Shown one piece after another: positions 7,699 to 16,853 of a DNA stretch of 23,549 nt. Each line of letters opens with the position of its first letter. Within the stretch, counting starts at the first letter, position 1. A program made the translations under genes and the position numbers. The notes below the pieces were generated by a model. It had not been told where the DNA came from and did no database searches. It saw only the letters and a program-made list of their open reading frames with translations. The stretch is from NCBI GenBank assembly GCA_964387645.1, contig CAYLYM010000060.1:1-23549 (forward strand), read 5' to 3'. This stretch comes from CAYLYM01 sp964387645 (lineage in GTDB: Bacteria; Calditrichota; Calditrichia; RBG-13-44-9).

Positions 7699-8784
7699 AT
7701 GAAATCGGTGGTTGTTTTTTTCTTATTAACACTATTTGTCCCGTTTTTGGTCATTGATGTTTTTGCGCAGGGAGAAGCTACGGTTTTGTTTCTAATGATC
7801 AATCCTGGTGCCCGGCAGGGGGGAATGGGAGAAGCTGGAGTTGCTCTGGCGGATGATGCTAATGCCATTTATTGGAATCCAGCCGGTTTAGCTTTTCAAT
7901 ACCGGGATCCAGAGACTGATAAAAAAGGCGAAATAACTTTAATGCATGTAAACTGGTTGCCTCAATTCAATCTAGGTGACATGTATTATGATTACGCGGC
8001 AGGTCGGTATTATATACCTGATGTGGGAACGGTTGGTTTGTCTATACAGTTTATGAATTATGGTGAAAGTATCTGGACAAGCGATACCGGTCCAGAAGAA
8101 CTTGGTCGTTTTTCCAGTAACGAGACTGCTGTTACAACCAGTTATGCCCTTAAGCTAAAACAAAATCTGGGACTGGGTGTAAACCTCAAATATATTTATT
8201 CGCGTTTGTCGCCCATTAAGGTAAGTGCAGAACAGGGAAAAGGTATTGCTTCATCTTTTGCTGTCGATCTGGGTATTCTCTATCTCCCGGATTTCGCAAA
8301 AAAATTACGTTTTGGGTTGAATTTGAGTAATGTCGGTCCTAAGATTACATATATCGATAAAGCTCAGGCTGATCCTTTGCCTACCAACCTGCGTTTGGGA
8401 TTCGCTTATCACATTGTGAAAAGCCAGTACAATACATTGACTTTTGTTTACGATACTAACCGACTTCTGGTGCGACGGGATAGCACTACAGTGGATAATG
8501 TCTTTAAAGCTATGTTTTATTCTACCTGGACCGAAGGCGATTTGAATTATCAACTCGAACGTTTTACTCATTCTTTTGGTTTAGAATATTGGTATACCAA
8601 TTTAATTGCTCTACGGGCTGGCTTTTTCTATGAAGCTCCCAATGCAGGTGGGAGAAAATTTTATACCTTTGGTGGCGGATTACGTTATTCTATTTTTGGA
8701 TTCGATTTTAGTTATATCTACGCATCGGTAGACGACCATCCTCTCTCTGATACCATGCGTTTCTCCCTTGATATAAAATTCTAA
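7699..8784 (+). CDS. porV: PorV/PorQ-family outer membrane protein (T9SS-associated)
   Basis: PorV is an outer-membrane beta-barrel that collects type IX secretion cargo and carries it to the surface attachment complex. The 361-residue product begins with a signal peptide cut near VFA|Q (23/24). The family block follows: FLMINPGAR (31-39), then GGMGEAGVALADDANAIYW (41-59) and NPAGLAF. The rest is strand-rich and aromatic, ending SLDIKF as barrels do. The length is close to known PorV proteins (about 390). The ATG is well supported by GGAGG seven bases upstream. The gene opens the envelope block and is followed by a secreted protein with a sorting-type C-terminal domain, which fits a T9SS role. 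A PorQ or general UPF0164-like protein is the alternative. Confidence 0.82.
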   Translation: MKSVVVFFLLTLFVPFLVIDVFAQGEATVLFLMINPGARQGGMGEAGVALADDANAIYWNPAGLAFQYRDPETDKKGEITLMHVNWLPQFNLGDMYYDYAAGRYYIPDVGTVGLSIQFMNYGESIWTSDTGPEELGRFSSNETAVTTSYALKLKQNLGLGVNLKYIYSRLSPIKVSAEQGKGIASSFAVDLGILYLPDFAKKLRFGLNLSNVGPKITYIDKAQADPLPTNLRLGFAYHIVKSQYNTLTFVYDTNRLLVRRDSTTVDNVFKAMFYSTWTEGDLNYQLERFTHSFGLEYWYTNLIALRAGFFYEAPNAGGRKFYTFGGGLRYSIFGFDFSYIYASVDDHPLSDTMRFSLDIKF

Positions 8785-8794
8785 GTAAGTTCAT

Positions 8795-8824
8795 AAGACT
8801 CCCTGTGAAAGAACGGGGAGTCTT
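8795..8824. other. strong stem-loop between porV-like and M6-like genes
   Basis: AAGACTCCCTGT (8795-8806) pairs with ACGGGGAGTCTT (8813-8824) over 12 positions, including one G-T wobble, around the loop GAAAGA. There is no T-tract on either side, so it is not a standard intrinsic terminator. It may be a processing or stability hairpin that sets the ratio of the two messages. Confidence 0.65.
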
Positions 8825-8867
8825 AATAATCTTCTCGACACTTGAAATGGAAATTGGAAAAAATTAG

Positions 8868-11800
8868 ATGAGACGATTGCTTGCCGTAATCCTTTTTTTG
8901 ATTGCCTGCCTTTTCATTGCTTATCCCTCCATATTATTTTCTTCAACACCAGATACCATACGGGTTTTGGCCATTCGAGTGGAATTTCAAACGGATGATG
9001 CAAAAACGACTACCGGAAATGGAAAATTTGATCTTACTAAACCTTCTGGTTTGTATCAAATTGATCCTCCCCCGCACAATCGGAGTTATTTTCAAGACCA
9101 TTTACTCTTTCTGAAAAATTATTTCTGGAGGGTCTCCCACGGCAGAGTGATCATTGAGGGCGATGTTTTCCCCTTAGAGCAGGACGGGGCTTACCAGTTA
9201 GACCAGCCCATGATGGCTTATAATCCAAATACCACACCTGAAGCAAATAACAGAGCCCTGGCCAATTTGTTCAAAGATGCCATTTTAAAGGCAGATCAGG
9301 ATCCGACGATTGATTTTAGCCAGTACCAGAGTTTTATCATTTTTCATGCCGGTGTGGGGAAGGACATCGATCTGGGTTTCGATGAAACACCTCAGGATAT
9401 TCCCTCGCTTTTTATTAACTCTCAATTTTTGCAAAATTATTTAGGGGAGTCCTCTATTATAGTAGATGATAGTATTGAAATACCTGGTGGAATAATTGTA
9501 CCTGAAACAGAAAGCCAGGATGGATTTGAATTTGGACTGAATGGTTTATTAGTTTCGAATTTTGGTACTCAACTGGGATGGCCCGATCTTTTCAGTCCCG
9601 ATACCCGGCGTCCGGGAATCGGTAAGTTTGGTTTAATGGATGTCGGTTTGTTCAATGGAGATGGATTGTTACCCGCTATTCCTTGTGCCTGGACCCGAAT
9701 ATATGCCGGTTGGGAGACACCCATCAATATCTATTATGCGGCAAATGATGAATTTACTTTACACTTCCCTCTGTCCAGACAACCCGAGCGGGTGTATCGA
9801 GTTCCTATTAACGAGGATGAATATTTTTTGATCGAAAACCGCTATGCTGGTCCGCTCAATCTGGATAGTCTCCGGATGGAACTATCCAGGGGCCGAGATA
9901 ATCCTGCAAATGTAAAAGAAGTCCTTTTAACATATTATGCTGATCAGGTAACCTTTAGCGACAGCACGGGTGTTTTAGTGGATGTTAAAAATCCGGATAT
10001 TGGCCTGTCAGGAAGCGGTGCTTTAATCTGGCACATTGATGAGAGCATTATCCGGCAAAACCTTGGTGCGAACCGCATAAATGCAGACTCAAGGCATCGC
10101 GGTGTGGATTTGGAGGAAGCTGATGGTTCCCAGGACATCGGACAGGAGTTTGATTTTTTAAGTGCTGGAGCTGGATCGGAGAATGGATGGGTGCTGGATA
10201 TGTGGTATGCAGGCAACACAGCGCCTTTATTCAAGAATAAATTCGATCCTAACAGCGTACCGAATAGCCGTAGTTATTATAATCGGGCTAATAGCCATAT
10301 CGCTATATATGATTTTTCCCGACCGGATTCAATTATGACTTTCCGGGTTTCACTCAACATTTTTCAACAGGGATTCCCGCGCAAGATTGAACCGGAAATC
10401 TATGGCCGGGTAACCTCAATGAAAACAACTGACCTGAATTTTGACGGAAAAGGAGAGGTTGTATTAACCACGAGTAAGGGGAAAATTATTATCGTATCAT
10501 CATCACAGGAATCTTTTGTTAAGCCGGATGCTTCTTTGATAATAGAATCGAATCAAAATCTGATTACCCCACCAGTTCTATTTGATTTTCCAACGGCGTC
10601 CGGTATTTCACGCAAAGCATTAATCGCACTAGCTGACGATGGAATGGTGCATGGCTATCTCTTTTCATCGGATTTTCAACTAGATACGCTCTTTAACTAT
10701 CGATGTGAGAGTTCCATTTCTACACCTCCCATTGCCTGCATGGTCGGAGCGGAAGTACAGGTTTATTGGGGATGCACAGATGGTTCTCTTTTCCTATTAG
10801 TTTTGAATGGTAACGAGTATAGTGTTCAGAGGTTATATAAATATAATGAGCCAATACGGTTTATCCATTTCTGGAATGGAGATGGGATTACAGGAGAAGT
10901 GGATAAGGAAAGTTTATCGCTGTTAGTTGTTACAGATTCGGGTAAATTCTACAAAAATGAACAAATTTTAGGTAGAAAGCCTTTACCATTGAACCGTCCT
11001 GCTGGTTTTATACCGGCTGCTGCTGTTACATCTGATGGACAATTTATCCTCTACAAAGAGGATTTTGCTTTTTATGGAGTGAATTTAGATTTTCCTGAAT
11101 CGGGATTATTTCCATTTACCTCACCTTTGATTGCCTTTCCTTCTGATAAATTGGGTTTGAATTTTCCCACTTATATTGTGGCTGGAAAAAACAGACTATT
11201 CTGTTATAATTCAAATTTCACACTTTATGAGAATTTTCCGGTGCAAATCTATCGACCTGACAAAAATGCAAATCTCAAACTCTCTCCTTTATTAGGACAA
11301 TTTTGGGGTGCCGGTTCTCAGGAAGCTTATGGTATCGTTGTGACAGATCCCGCTGGATTAATTGATGGGTATGGATTTGATGGCGAGAGATTAGTCAATT
11401 TTCCTTTAGCAGTGGGAGATTCTATAAAAGTCACCCCGGTGCTACTGGATTTTGACGGTGATGGCGATGTAGAAATCTCAGCTATTACACAGAGTGGTGT
11501 ATTTTACATGTGGGATTTGCCATCGTCTTATCTTAAATGGGGGTGGAATCAACTCTATTATGATGAATTAAATAGTAATTGGATGATTGTACCTCAAGAA
11601 TTTTTACCTGATGAACCGCTTCATATTAATACTGCAACTCAATTGCTGCCCGCAGAGAAAGTATATAACTGGCCCAATCCTAATATCGAAAATTTTACTT
11701 TTATTCGATATTACCTGGGAGATCGAGCAGATGTTTCGGTTAAAATATTTGATTTGGCAGGCGATTTAATTGACGAATTTCCGGGGCCAGGCGAACCTTT

Positions 11801-11924
11801 TAAAGATAATGAAGTCCGATGGGATTTAACCAACGTGCAGAGCGGTGTGTATTTGGCTAGAATTGAAGCCAATAATGGAATTAAAAAAGAAGTACGAATT
11901 ATTAAAATTGCCGTTGTGAAATGA
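8868..11924 (+). CDS. secreted M6-like protein with lost zinc site, propeller-like region and T9SS-type sorting domain
   Basis: The first 500 residues of this 1018-residue protein follow the M6 (immune inhibitor A-like) metalloprotease fold, with GIGKFGLMD and LIWHIDE as landmarks. M6 enzymes need HExxHxxGxxD. Here residues 230-240 read SNFGTQLGWPD: both histidines and the glutamate are gone, while G237 and D240 remain. No other HExxH is present, so it is very probably not a protease. Residues about 500-920 carry FG-GAP-like segments (LNFDGKGEVV, LDFDGDGDVE), suggesting a beta-propeller. Residues 928-1018 (from KVYNWPNP to the end, with VKIFDLAG and SGVYLARIEA) resemble the T9SS type A sorting domain. 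The hydrophobic N-terminus is a signal peptide; LIAC at 11-14 is a weak lipobox. The stop overlaps the next ATG by four bases. Confidence 0.8.
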   Translation: MRRLLAVILFLIACLFIAYPSILFSSTPDTIRVLAIRVEFQTDDAKTTTGNGKFDLTKPSGLYQIDPPPHNRSYFQDHLLFLKNYFWRVSHGRVIIEGDVFPLEQDGAYQLDQPMMAYNPNTTPEANNRALANLFKDAILKADQDPTIDFSQYQSFIIFHAGVGKDIDLGFDETPQDIPSLFINSQFLQNYLGESSIIVDDSIEIPGGIIVPETESQDGFEFGLNGLLVSNFGTQLGWPDLFSPDTRRPGIGKFGLMDVGLFNGDGLLPAIPCAWTRIYAGWETPINIYYAANDEFTLHFPLSRQPERVYRVPINEDEYFLIENRYAGPLNLDSLRMELSRGRDNPANVKEVLLTYYADQVTFSDSTGVLVDVKNPDIGLSGSGALIWHIDESIIRQNLGANRINADSRHRGVDLEEADGSQDIGQEFDFLSAGAGSENGWVLDMWYAGNTAPLFKNKFDPNSVPNSRSYYNRANSHIAIYDFSRPDSIMTFRVSLNIFQQGFPRKIEPEIYGRVTSMKTTDLNFDGKGEVVLTTSKGKIIIVSSSQESFVKPDASLIIESNQNLITPPVLFDFPTASGISRKALIALADDGMVHGYLFSSDFQLDTLFNYRCESSISTPPIACMVGAEVQVYWGCTDGSLFLLVLNGNEYSVQRLYKYNEPIRFIHFWNGDGITGEVDKESLSLLVVTDSGKFYKNEQILGRKPLPLNRPAGFIPAAAVTSDGQFILYKEDFAFYGVNLDFPESGLFPFTSPLIAFPSDKLGLNFPTYIVAGKNRLFCYNSNFTLYENFPVQIYRPDKNANLKLSPLLGQFWGAGSQEAYGIVVTDPAGLIDGYGFDGERLVNFPLAVGDSIKVTPVLLDFDGDGDVEISAITQSGVFYMWDLPSSYLKWGWNQLYYDELNSNWMIVPQEFLPDEPLHINTATQLLPAEKVYNWPNPNIENFTFIRYYLGDRADVSVKIFDLAGDLIDEFPGPGEPFKDNEVRWDLTNVQSGVYLARIEANNGIKKEVRIIKIAVVK

Positions 11925-14900
11925 TAAAAGCTGTGAGAATAATTAAAAAAAGAAATATTTTTTATTTTTTATTTTTTATTTTTTTATTCTTTACTTGTTC
12001 ATATGCCCAGATAGATTTTGCCTATCATCCAGAGTTGAAATGGCAAACCATAGAGACAGAACATTTTCGAGTGCATTACCACCAGGGAACCGCTCGAACG
12101 GCCAATTTAGTGGCACAAATTGCCGAAGAAATCTATCCACATATTACTGGTCTCTACCAGTATGAGCCTCCAGATAAAACCGATTTCATCATTCGAGATA
12201 CTGACGATTATGCCAACGGCGGAGCCTACTTTTTTGACAATAAAGTTGAAATCTGGTCGGAAAATCTGGATTACATTCTTCGTGGTACGCACAACTGGTT
12301 GCGCGATGTGGTAACGCACGAGTTCACCCACATCATTTCTATGGGCAAAGCGCTAAAGTTTGGTCAGCATGTTCCCGCCGGTTGGTTCCAGATTTTTGGT
12401 TACGAAGAAGAACGCCGCAATGATGTAGTGCGCGGATTTCCCGATGTTCTGGTATCGTATCCGGTGTTGGGGGTAACTGTACCAGCCTGGTTTGCGGAAG
12501 GAGTGGCTCAATTTCAGTCAAACAGTAAAAGATACGATTATCGTGATTCGCATCGCGAAATGATTTTACGCGACCGGGTGATGACCCATCACTTGTTAGA
12601 TTTAAAGCAAATGGGGGTGTTTGGAAAAAACAGTATTGGAAATGAATCATCCTACAATCAAGGATTTGCATTTGTCAAATTTCTGGCAAAAACTTTTGGC
12701 GATAGCATATTGAAGGACCTGGTTCATCAAGCTTCGTCACCCCTGACCATAACTTTCGAAGGGGTAATGGAAAAAGTTACTGGCTTACCAGCCGATAGCC
12801 TTTATCAACAATGGAAAAAATATTTAGAAGATACTTACTCCCACCGTTTGAAAGTTATTCAACAACACCTCAAAACTGGCCAGCCCATAGAAGATGAAGG
12901 TATTGGAAATATCCATCCCATCTTTTCGCCTGATGGGACAAAGCTTGCCTATATTGAGGGTAAATCGGATTATTTATCGGTAAATACCCTTATTGTTAAG
13001 AACCTTAAGACGGGGAAGAAAAGAACTCTGGTCGGTCCGATTTCTTCTTCGTTAAGCTGGTCTCCTGATGGTCGTTTCCTGGTATATTCTCGCCATATTG
13101 CCTCGCCTCCTTATTATAATTATTTCAATGATATTTTTATTTATGATACTAAACGACACCGGGAATTTCGGATAACTCGGCGGATGCGCGCCCGGAATCC
13201 CGACTGGTCTCATGACGGCAAACGCATTGCTTATGTTGTCCATAGCGATGGAATCACTAACCTTTTTATTCAAGAATTGGAAGAGTTGATTTACCTGAAA
13301 AAGAAGGAAAAATGGCAGACCTGGTATTACGATTTAAATAAACATCACCTGGTTCCCAATATTCCACCAGAGTATAAAAAGAACTGGGAATTATATTACC
13401 GTAAAGTTGAATTTTGGGGTAAAGGAATTCAGCAATTAACCCACTTTACAAATGGCAGGCAAATTTATCATCCACGCTGGTCACCTGATGACCAGTATCT
13501 TATTTTTGATACGTCCATTGATTATGGTCGGGATATTGCTCGCATTACAGCTAATGGTGGTGAATTTCAATTTATACTAAATGCTCCTTATGATGAACGA
13601 TATCCGGTATTTAGCCCTGAGGGAGATGAAATCTTTTTTGCATGTGATAAAACAGGCATTTTCAATATTTATTCCTATAATCTCAAAACAGGTGAAATGC
13701 AGGCTCATACCAATGTCATCGGCGGAGCTTTCATGCCTACCGTGAATCAGAAGAACGATCTGGTGTATTCGCTCTATATAAATCAAGGTTATAAAATTTA
13801 TCAGATCAAGAAAATCAATGAGTTGCCAGCAGAACATCTGGAATATTTGGAAAATTATGAGTCACAAATCCCCAGAATTACTGCGGATGGTAGCCATGTG
13901 AATCTCTTACCCGCAAGACCATATAGTCGTCGCTTTGGACCTGTGGCTGTCTGGCCAAGGTTTCTCCTGGATTATGGTACCATAAAACCGGGATTTTACG
14001 TATCATCTACTGAAATTCTAGATCAGATGCTTTTCTTCGGCGGATTTGATGTGAATGCTGCCAGAGAGTATAACCTGTTCAGTCTATTTGAATTTCGGTT
14101 ATGGAGACCTGCGAAAATTTTATTGAATTTTTATAATCAAACGGCCAAGGTCGAAGATGATTACTTCGATCCGGATTCATTTACTGTTTCCTCTGATAAA
14201 ATAAAAGTTAATTTTAACCTGATGGAGGTAGAGGTTGGATTGACTACGCGGTTCAGAAATTATTTGGATGTAAAATTATTATATAGTTATAGTCTTTATC
14301 GTGCCAAAATAGGTACTTTTGCTTTCCGTGAGTTAGCCAATCCGGATCAGATTATCGTTTCCCCCAATATTCGTTATACTTATCTAAAAGGGCACTCGCT
14401 TTCTTTATCTTTGAAGCGACAAAAGGTTTTCCCGGAAATAGACAGTGGAATTAATCCGCGTAAAGGTTATTATTTCTTTTTCAAATATACGCGAGAATGG
14501 AACAAATTTCTTGATGATTTTGCTACCGATCGGGTTATTGGTCTGGAAATTTTTAAGAAATATTATTACAATAGTATTGAATTTGACATAGAGCAATATC
14601 TACCTTTGCCAGGTACAAAACATCATTCTTTCAACCTGCGATTGCAAGGCGGATATATTGACCAGCCTGTGGATGATTTCTTTAATTTTTTTGCCGGTAG
14701 CTTGATCGGACTAAAGGGTTATCCCTATTACAGCATCGAAGGCCGCAAAATGGTTATTGGTAGCTTAACTTACCGATTCCCCTTGGCTCGAAATATTAAT
14801 TTGCAAATTTTTAACTGGTATTTGGATAAAATTTACCTGGGCGGTTTCTATCAGTACGGAGATGCCTGGAATGACGGAGGTCCACAATGGAAAAATTTCA

Positions 14901-15103
14901 AATCTGATGTGGGTGTTCAACTGCGATTAGAAACTTTTTCATGGTATATGCCTTCGCCTATCCGAATTTTCTTTGAAGCAGCCTATCCGCTTAAGGAACA
15001 TCAGAATAAAGAAATCCAATATAAACAAGAATGGAAATTTTATTTAGGTGTACTATTCGATTTCGATTTGAGGCTTGATAAAATCATGAGGCCATTCAGA
15101 TGA
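11921..15103 (+). CDS. peptidase MA-like / TolB-type propeller / Omp85-like barrel fusion protein
   Basis: This 1060-residue envelope protein has three parts. A signal peptide (cut near SYA|Q, 29/30) leads into a gluzincin-type peptidase domain, with HEFTH at 133-137 and a downstream glutamate at 193 in WFAEG, so the zinc site looks complete. Residues about 325-640 hold at least five PD40/TolB-like blades (FSPDGTKLAY, WSPDGRFLVY, WSHDGKRIAY, WSPDDQYLIF, FSPEGDEIFF). The last 380 residues are barrel-like and carry GLKGYPY at 930-936, resembling the Omp85/BamA loop 6 motif; I see no POTRA repeats. The ATG overlaps the previous stop (ATGA), so translation is likely coupled. The substrate is unknown. 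It could process or monitor secreted proteins at the outer membrane. Confidence 0.8.
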   Translation: MIKAVRIIKKRNIFYFLFFIFLFFTCSYAQIDFAYHPELKWQTIETEHFRVHYHQGTARTANLVAQIAEEIYPHITGLYQYEPPDKTDFIIRDTDDYANGGAYFFDNKVEIWSENLDYILRGTHNWLRDVVTHEFTHIISMGKALKFGQHVPAGWFQIFGYEEERRNDVVRGFPDVLVSYPVLGVTVPAWFAEGVAQFQSNSKRYDYRDSHREMILRDRVMTHHLLDLKQMGVFGKNSIGNESSYNQGFAFVKFLAKTFGDSILKDLVHQASSPLTITFEGVMEKVTGLPADSLYQQWKKYLEDTYSHRLKVIQQHLKTGQPIEDEGIGNIHPIFSPDGTKLAYIEGKSDYLSVNTLIVKNLKTGKKRTLVGPISSSLSWSPDGRFLVYSRHIASPPYYNYFNDIFIYDTKRHREFRITRRMRARNPDWSHDGKRIAYVVHSDGITNLFIQELEELIYLKKKEKWQTWYYDLNKHHLVPNIPPEYKKNWELYYRKVEFWGKGIQQLTHFTNGRQIYHPRWSPDDQYLIFDTSIDYGRDIARITANGGEFQFILNAPYDERYPVFSPEGDEIFFACDKTGIFNIYSYNLKTGEMQAHTNVIGGAFMPTVNQKNDLVYSLYINQGYKIYQIKKINELPAEHLEYLENYESQIPRITADGSHVNLLPARPYSRRFGPVAVWPRFLLDYGTIKPGFYVSSTEILDQMLFFGGFDVNAAREYNLFSLFEFRLWRPAKILLNFYNQTAKVEDDYFDPDSFTVSSDKIKVNFNLMEVEVGLTTRFRNYLDVKLLYSYSLYRAKIGTFAFRELANPDQIIVSPNIRYTYLKGHSLSLSLKRQKVFPEIDSGINPRKGYYFFFKYTREWNKFLDDFATDRVIGLEIFKKYYYNSIEFDIEQYLPLPGTKHHSFNLRLQGGYIDQPVDDFFNFFAGSLIGLKGYPYYSIEGRKMVIGSLTYRFPLARNINLQIFNWYLDKIYLGGFYQYGDAWNDGGPQWKNFKSDVGVQLRLETFSWYMPSPIRIFFEAAYPLKEHQNKEIQYKQEWKFYLGVLFDFDLRLDKIMRPFR

Positions 15104-16023
15104 GACTTTGTTTGAATTCCATCTTACTCAGCCTGGTGCTCATTACTTTTGTGTTCGCACAAACGCTTTTCAAGTGGGGGAATGAGGAACTCATCGTTCG
15201 TCGCATGCAACTGCGACAACAAGCTCAGTCAAACCAAAATAAGGAAGCTGCGGATTGGTCAGGAGAGAGCAGTCCCCACCGTTCAGTTAAGAAAGCGGTT
15301 TTATTCTCTCTGGTAATTCCGGGGAGTGGTCAGGTTTATGCACAATCATATATTAAGGGAATGGTTTTTCTGGCTGTGGAATTAACTGCATGGGCTTTAA
15401 ATATTTCCTATAATAGGAAAGGAGATAATAAGGATACCGAATTCAGGACATATGCCGATGAACACTGGAGTGAGTATCGTTATTGGTCTTATGTTGCGTA
15501 TCGCGCTGCAACAGACCTGGATGAGCCACCATTTTCCCTGGAAGAATTGCAACAACAAATATTTCCAGATGGAAGGATCTGGTATTTAATCCCGGAAAAC
15601 CAATACACCCCTGATGTAGTGCAACAGTTACGCGAGATTGAAAATCTGATGCATGATTTCAGTCATCGGTTACCAGGAACAAAAACCCAACAGTATTACG
15701 AAATGATTGGCAAGTATCCGGCACAATTTGGCTATGCCTGGGATGATGCCAGTTTTAATCAAAGATATAGCGGTTATACGGGACAGTACACGGCACGGAA
15801 TAAATTTTATATGGACATGCGGGACGAAGCCAACCACTTTTACAAAATCGCCGGATATGGCGCCATGACTGCACTGGTAAACCATGTCATTGCGGCAATC
15901 GATGCTGGTTTTACTGCCCGAAAGTTCAATCGCATACATTCTGTAAAAGTAAGGATGAATTATAAGAACAAATTGTATAAAGGTGAATCCCTGAATATGT
16001 TGGGTCTGGCTCTTCACTGGTGA
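15100..16023 (+). CDS. DUF5683-like envelope protein (first copy)
   Basis: The 307-residue product has a signal peptide (cut near VFA|Q, 20/21) and a charged, glutamine-rich stretch. A hydrophobic block follows, AVLFSLVIPGSGQVYAQ, then a second membrane-like helix at about 87-102. Near the C-terminus NHVIAAIDAGFTARKF is another family landmark. These match DUF5683, a family common in FCB genomes with no established function. The central soluble insertion (about 105-240), rich in aromatic and acidic residues, is larger than in short members. The ATG overlaps the stop of the upstream gene by four bases (ATGA) and has GAGG at 15088-15091, so it is coupled to the peptidase/barrel gene. The family call is by eye. 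Confidence 0.65.
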   Translation: MRLCLNSILLSLVLITFVFAQTLFKWGNEELIVRRMQLRQQAQSNQNKEAADWSGESSPHRSVKKAVLFSLVIPGSGQVYAQSYIKGMVFLAVELTAWALNISYNRKGDNKDTEFRTYADEHWSEYRYWSYVAYRAATDLDEPPFSLEELQQQIFPDGRIWYLIPENQYTPDVVQQLREIENLMHDFSHRLPGTKTQQYYEMIGKYPAQFGYAWDDASFNQRYSGYTGQYTARNKFYMDMRDEANHFYKIAGYGAMTALVNHVIAAIDAGFTARKFNRIHSVKVRMNYKNKLYKGESLNMLGLALHW

Positions 16024-16124
16024 CGTCGCTGAGATTACTGTTTTTCGTTTAATGTAATAAAATTTTACGTTTATTAAAAAACAAAGCCATTTAGTTTTTT
16101 AGTTAACATTTACATGGTTATTGA

Positions 16125-16835
16125 ATGATGAAAATAAAATACCTGATATGGATTGTGTTGTTAGCAGTATTGTGTGAAGTTTCAAAGGTAAGTGCAGACT
16201 CACCAAAAAAATTAGCGTTGCCAGGGGATGGAGCAACTATCCATGAACAGAAGACTACCCCTAAAAAATCTTATGTACTACTATCGCTCATCTTACCCGG
16301 TACGGGTGAATGGTTCATTGGGAGTAAGAGTACTGCGAAATTTTTCTGGGGAACGGAGGTTGGGCTCTGGGCCACTTATTTGGGAATAAAAGCCTATACC
16401 AATATTTTGCAAGAGGATTTTAAAAGTTTTGCAGCAGTCCACGCCGGCGTTTATACCGCTAACAAAACGGATCAATTTTGGATAGATGTGGGCAACTCAT
16501 CTGATATTTATACTTTTAATGAAAAGAAGCGAGTTGAACGAAACCTGGGTGCTACCTACGAAGAAACAAAGGAGAATGTGTGGGTTTGGGATTCAGATGA
16601 ACACCGGGCGCAGTTCAATGAAATACGGTTCAAACAACATAATTGGAAGCAACGCCTGAATATTGCTATTGCCGGGCTGATCTTAAACCGTATAATTAGT
16701 GCTGTGGATGTAATCCGCTTGATTCGTAAAGCACAAAAAAGTGAGAAAAAACAACATTCCCGTTTATACTTCGATTATATTCACAATCCTATTCATGGAC
16801 AAACGTATCGATTGAATTTTAAAGTGTACTGGTAA
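16125..16835 (+). CDS. DUF5683-like envelope protein (second copy)
   Basis: This 236-residue protein looks like a diverged partner of the gene before it. It has a signal peptide (cut near VSA|D, 24/25), then LLSLILPGTGEWFIG, a hydrophobic helix around 70-90, and a C-terminal helix, IAIAGLILNRIISAVDVI. That is the same order as in the first copy. No enzyme motif is visible. The start could be either ATG of the pair at 16125 and 16128, and neither has a clear Shine-Dalgarno site. It lies 101 bases after the first copy with no strong terminator between them, and 18 bases before the SDR gene. Function is unknown; the context points to the envelope. Confidence 0.6.
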   Translation: MMKIKYLIWIVLLAVLCEVSKVSADSPKKLALPGDGATIHEQKTTPKKSYVLLSLILPGTGEWFIGSKSTAKFFWGTEVGLWATYLGIKAYTNILQEDFKSFAAVHAGVYTANKTDQFWIDVGNSSDIYTFNEKKRVERNLGATYEETKENVWVWDSDEHRAQFNEIRFKQHNWKQRLNIAIAGLILNRIISAVDVIRLIRKAQKSEKKQHSRLYFDYIHNPIHGQTYRLNFKVYW

Positions 16836-16853
16836 AACAGAGCATGAATTAAG

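Noticed and set aside
9944..10234. 96-codon frame antisense to the M6-like gene
   Set aside because: It lies wholly inside a well-supported gene, is low in family-like motifs, and has no ribosome binding site; a shadow frame.
12339..12671. 110-codon frame antisense to the peptidase/barrel gene
   Set aside because: It overlaps the conserved HEFTH-to-FAEG coding region and has no independent support.
15670..16017. 115-codon frame antisense to the first DUF5683-like gene
   Set aside because: It is a shadow of a gene with a signal peptide and a coupled start; no motif of its own.
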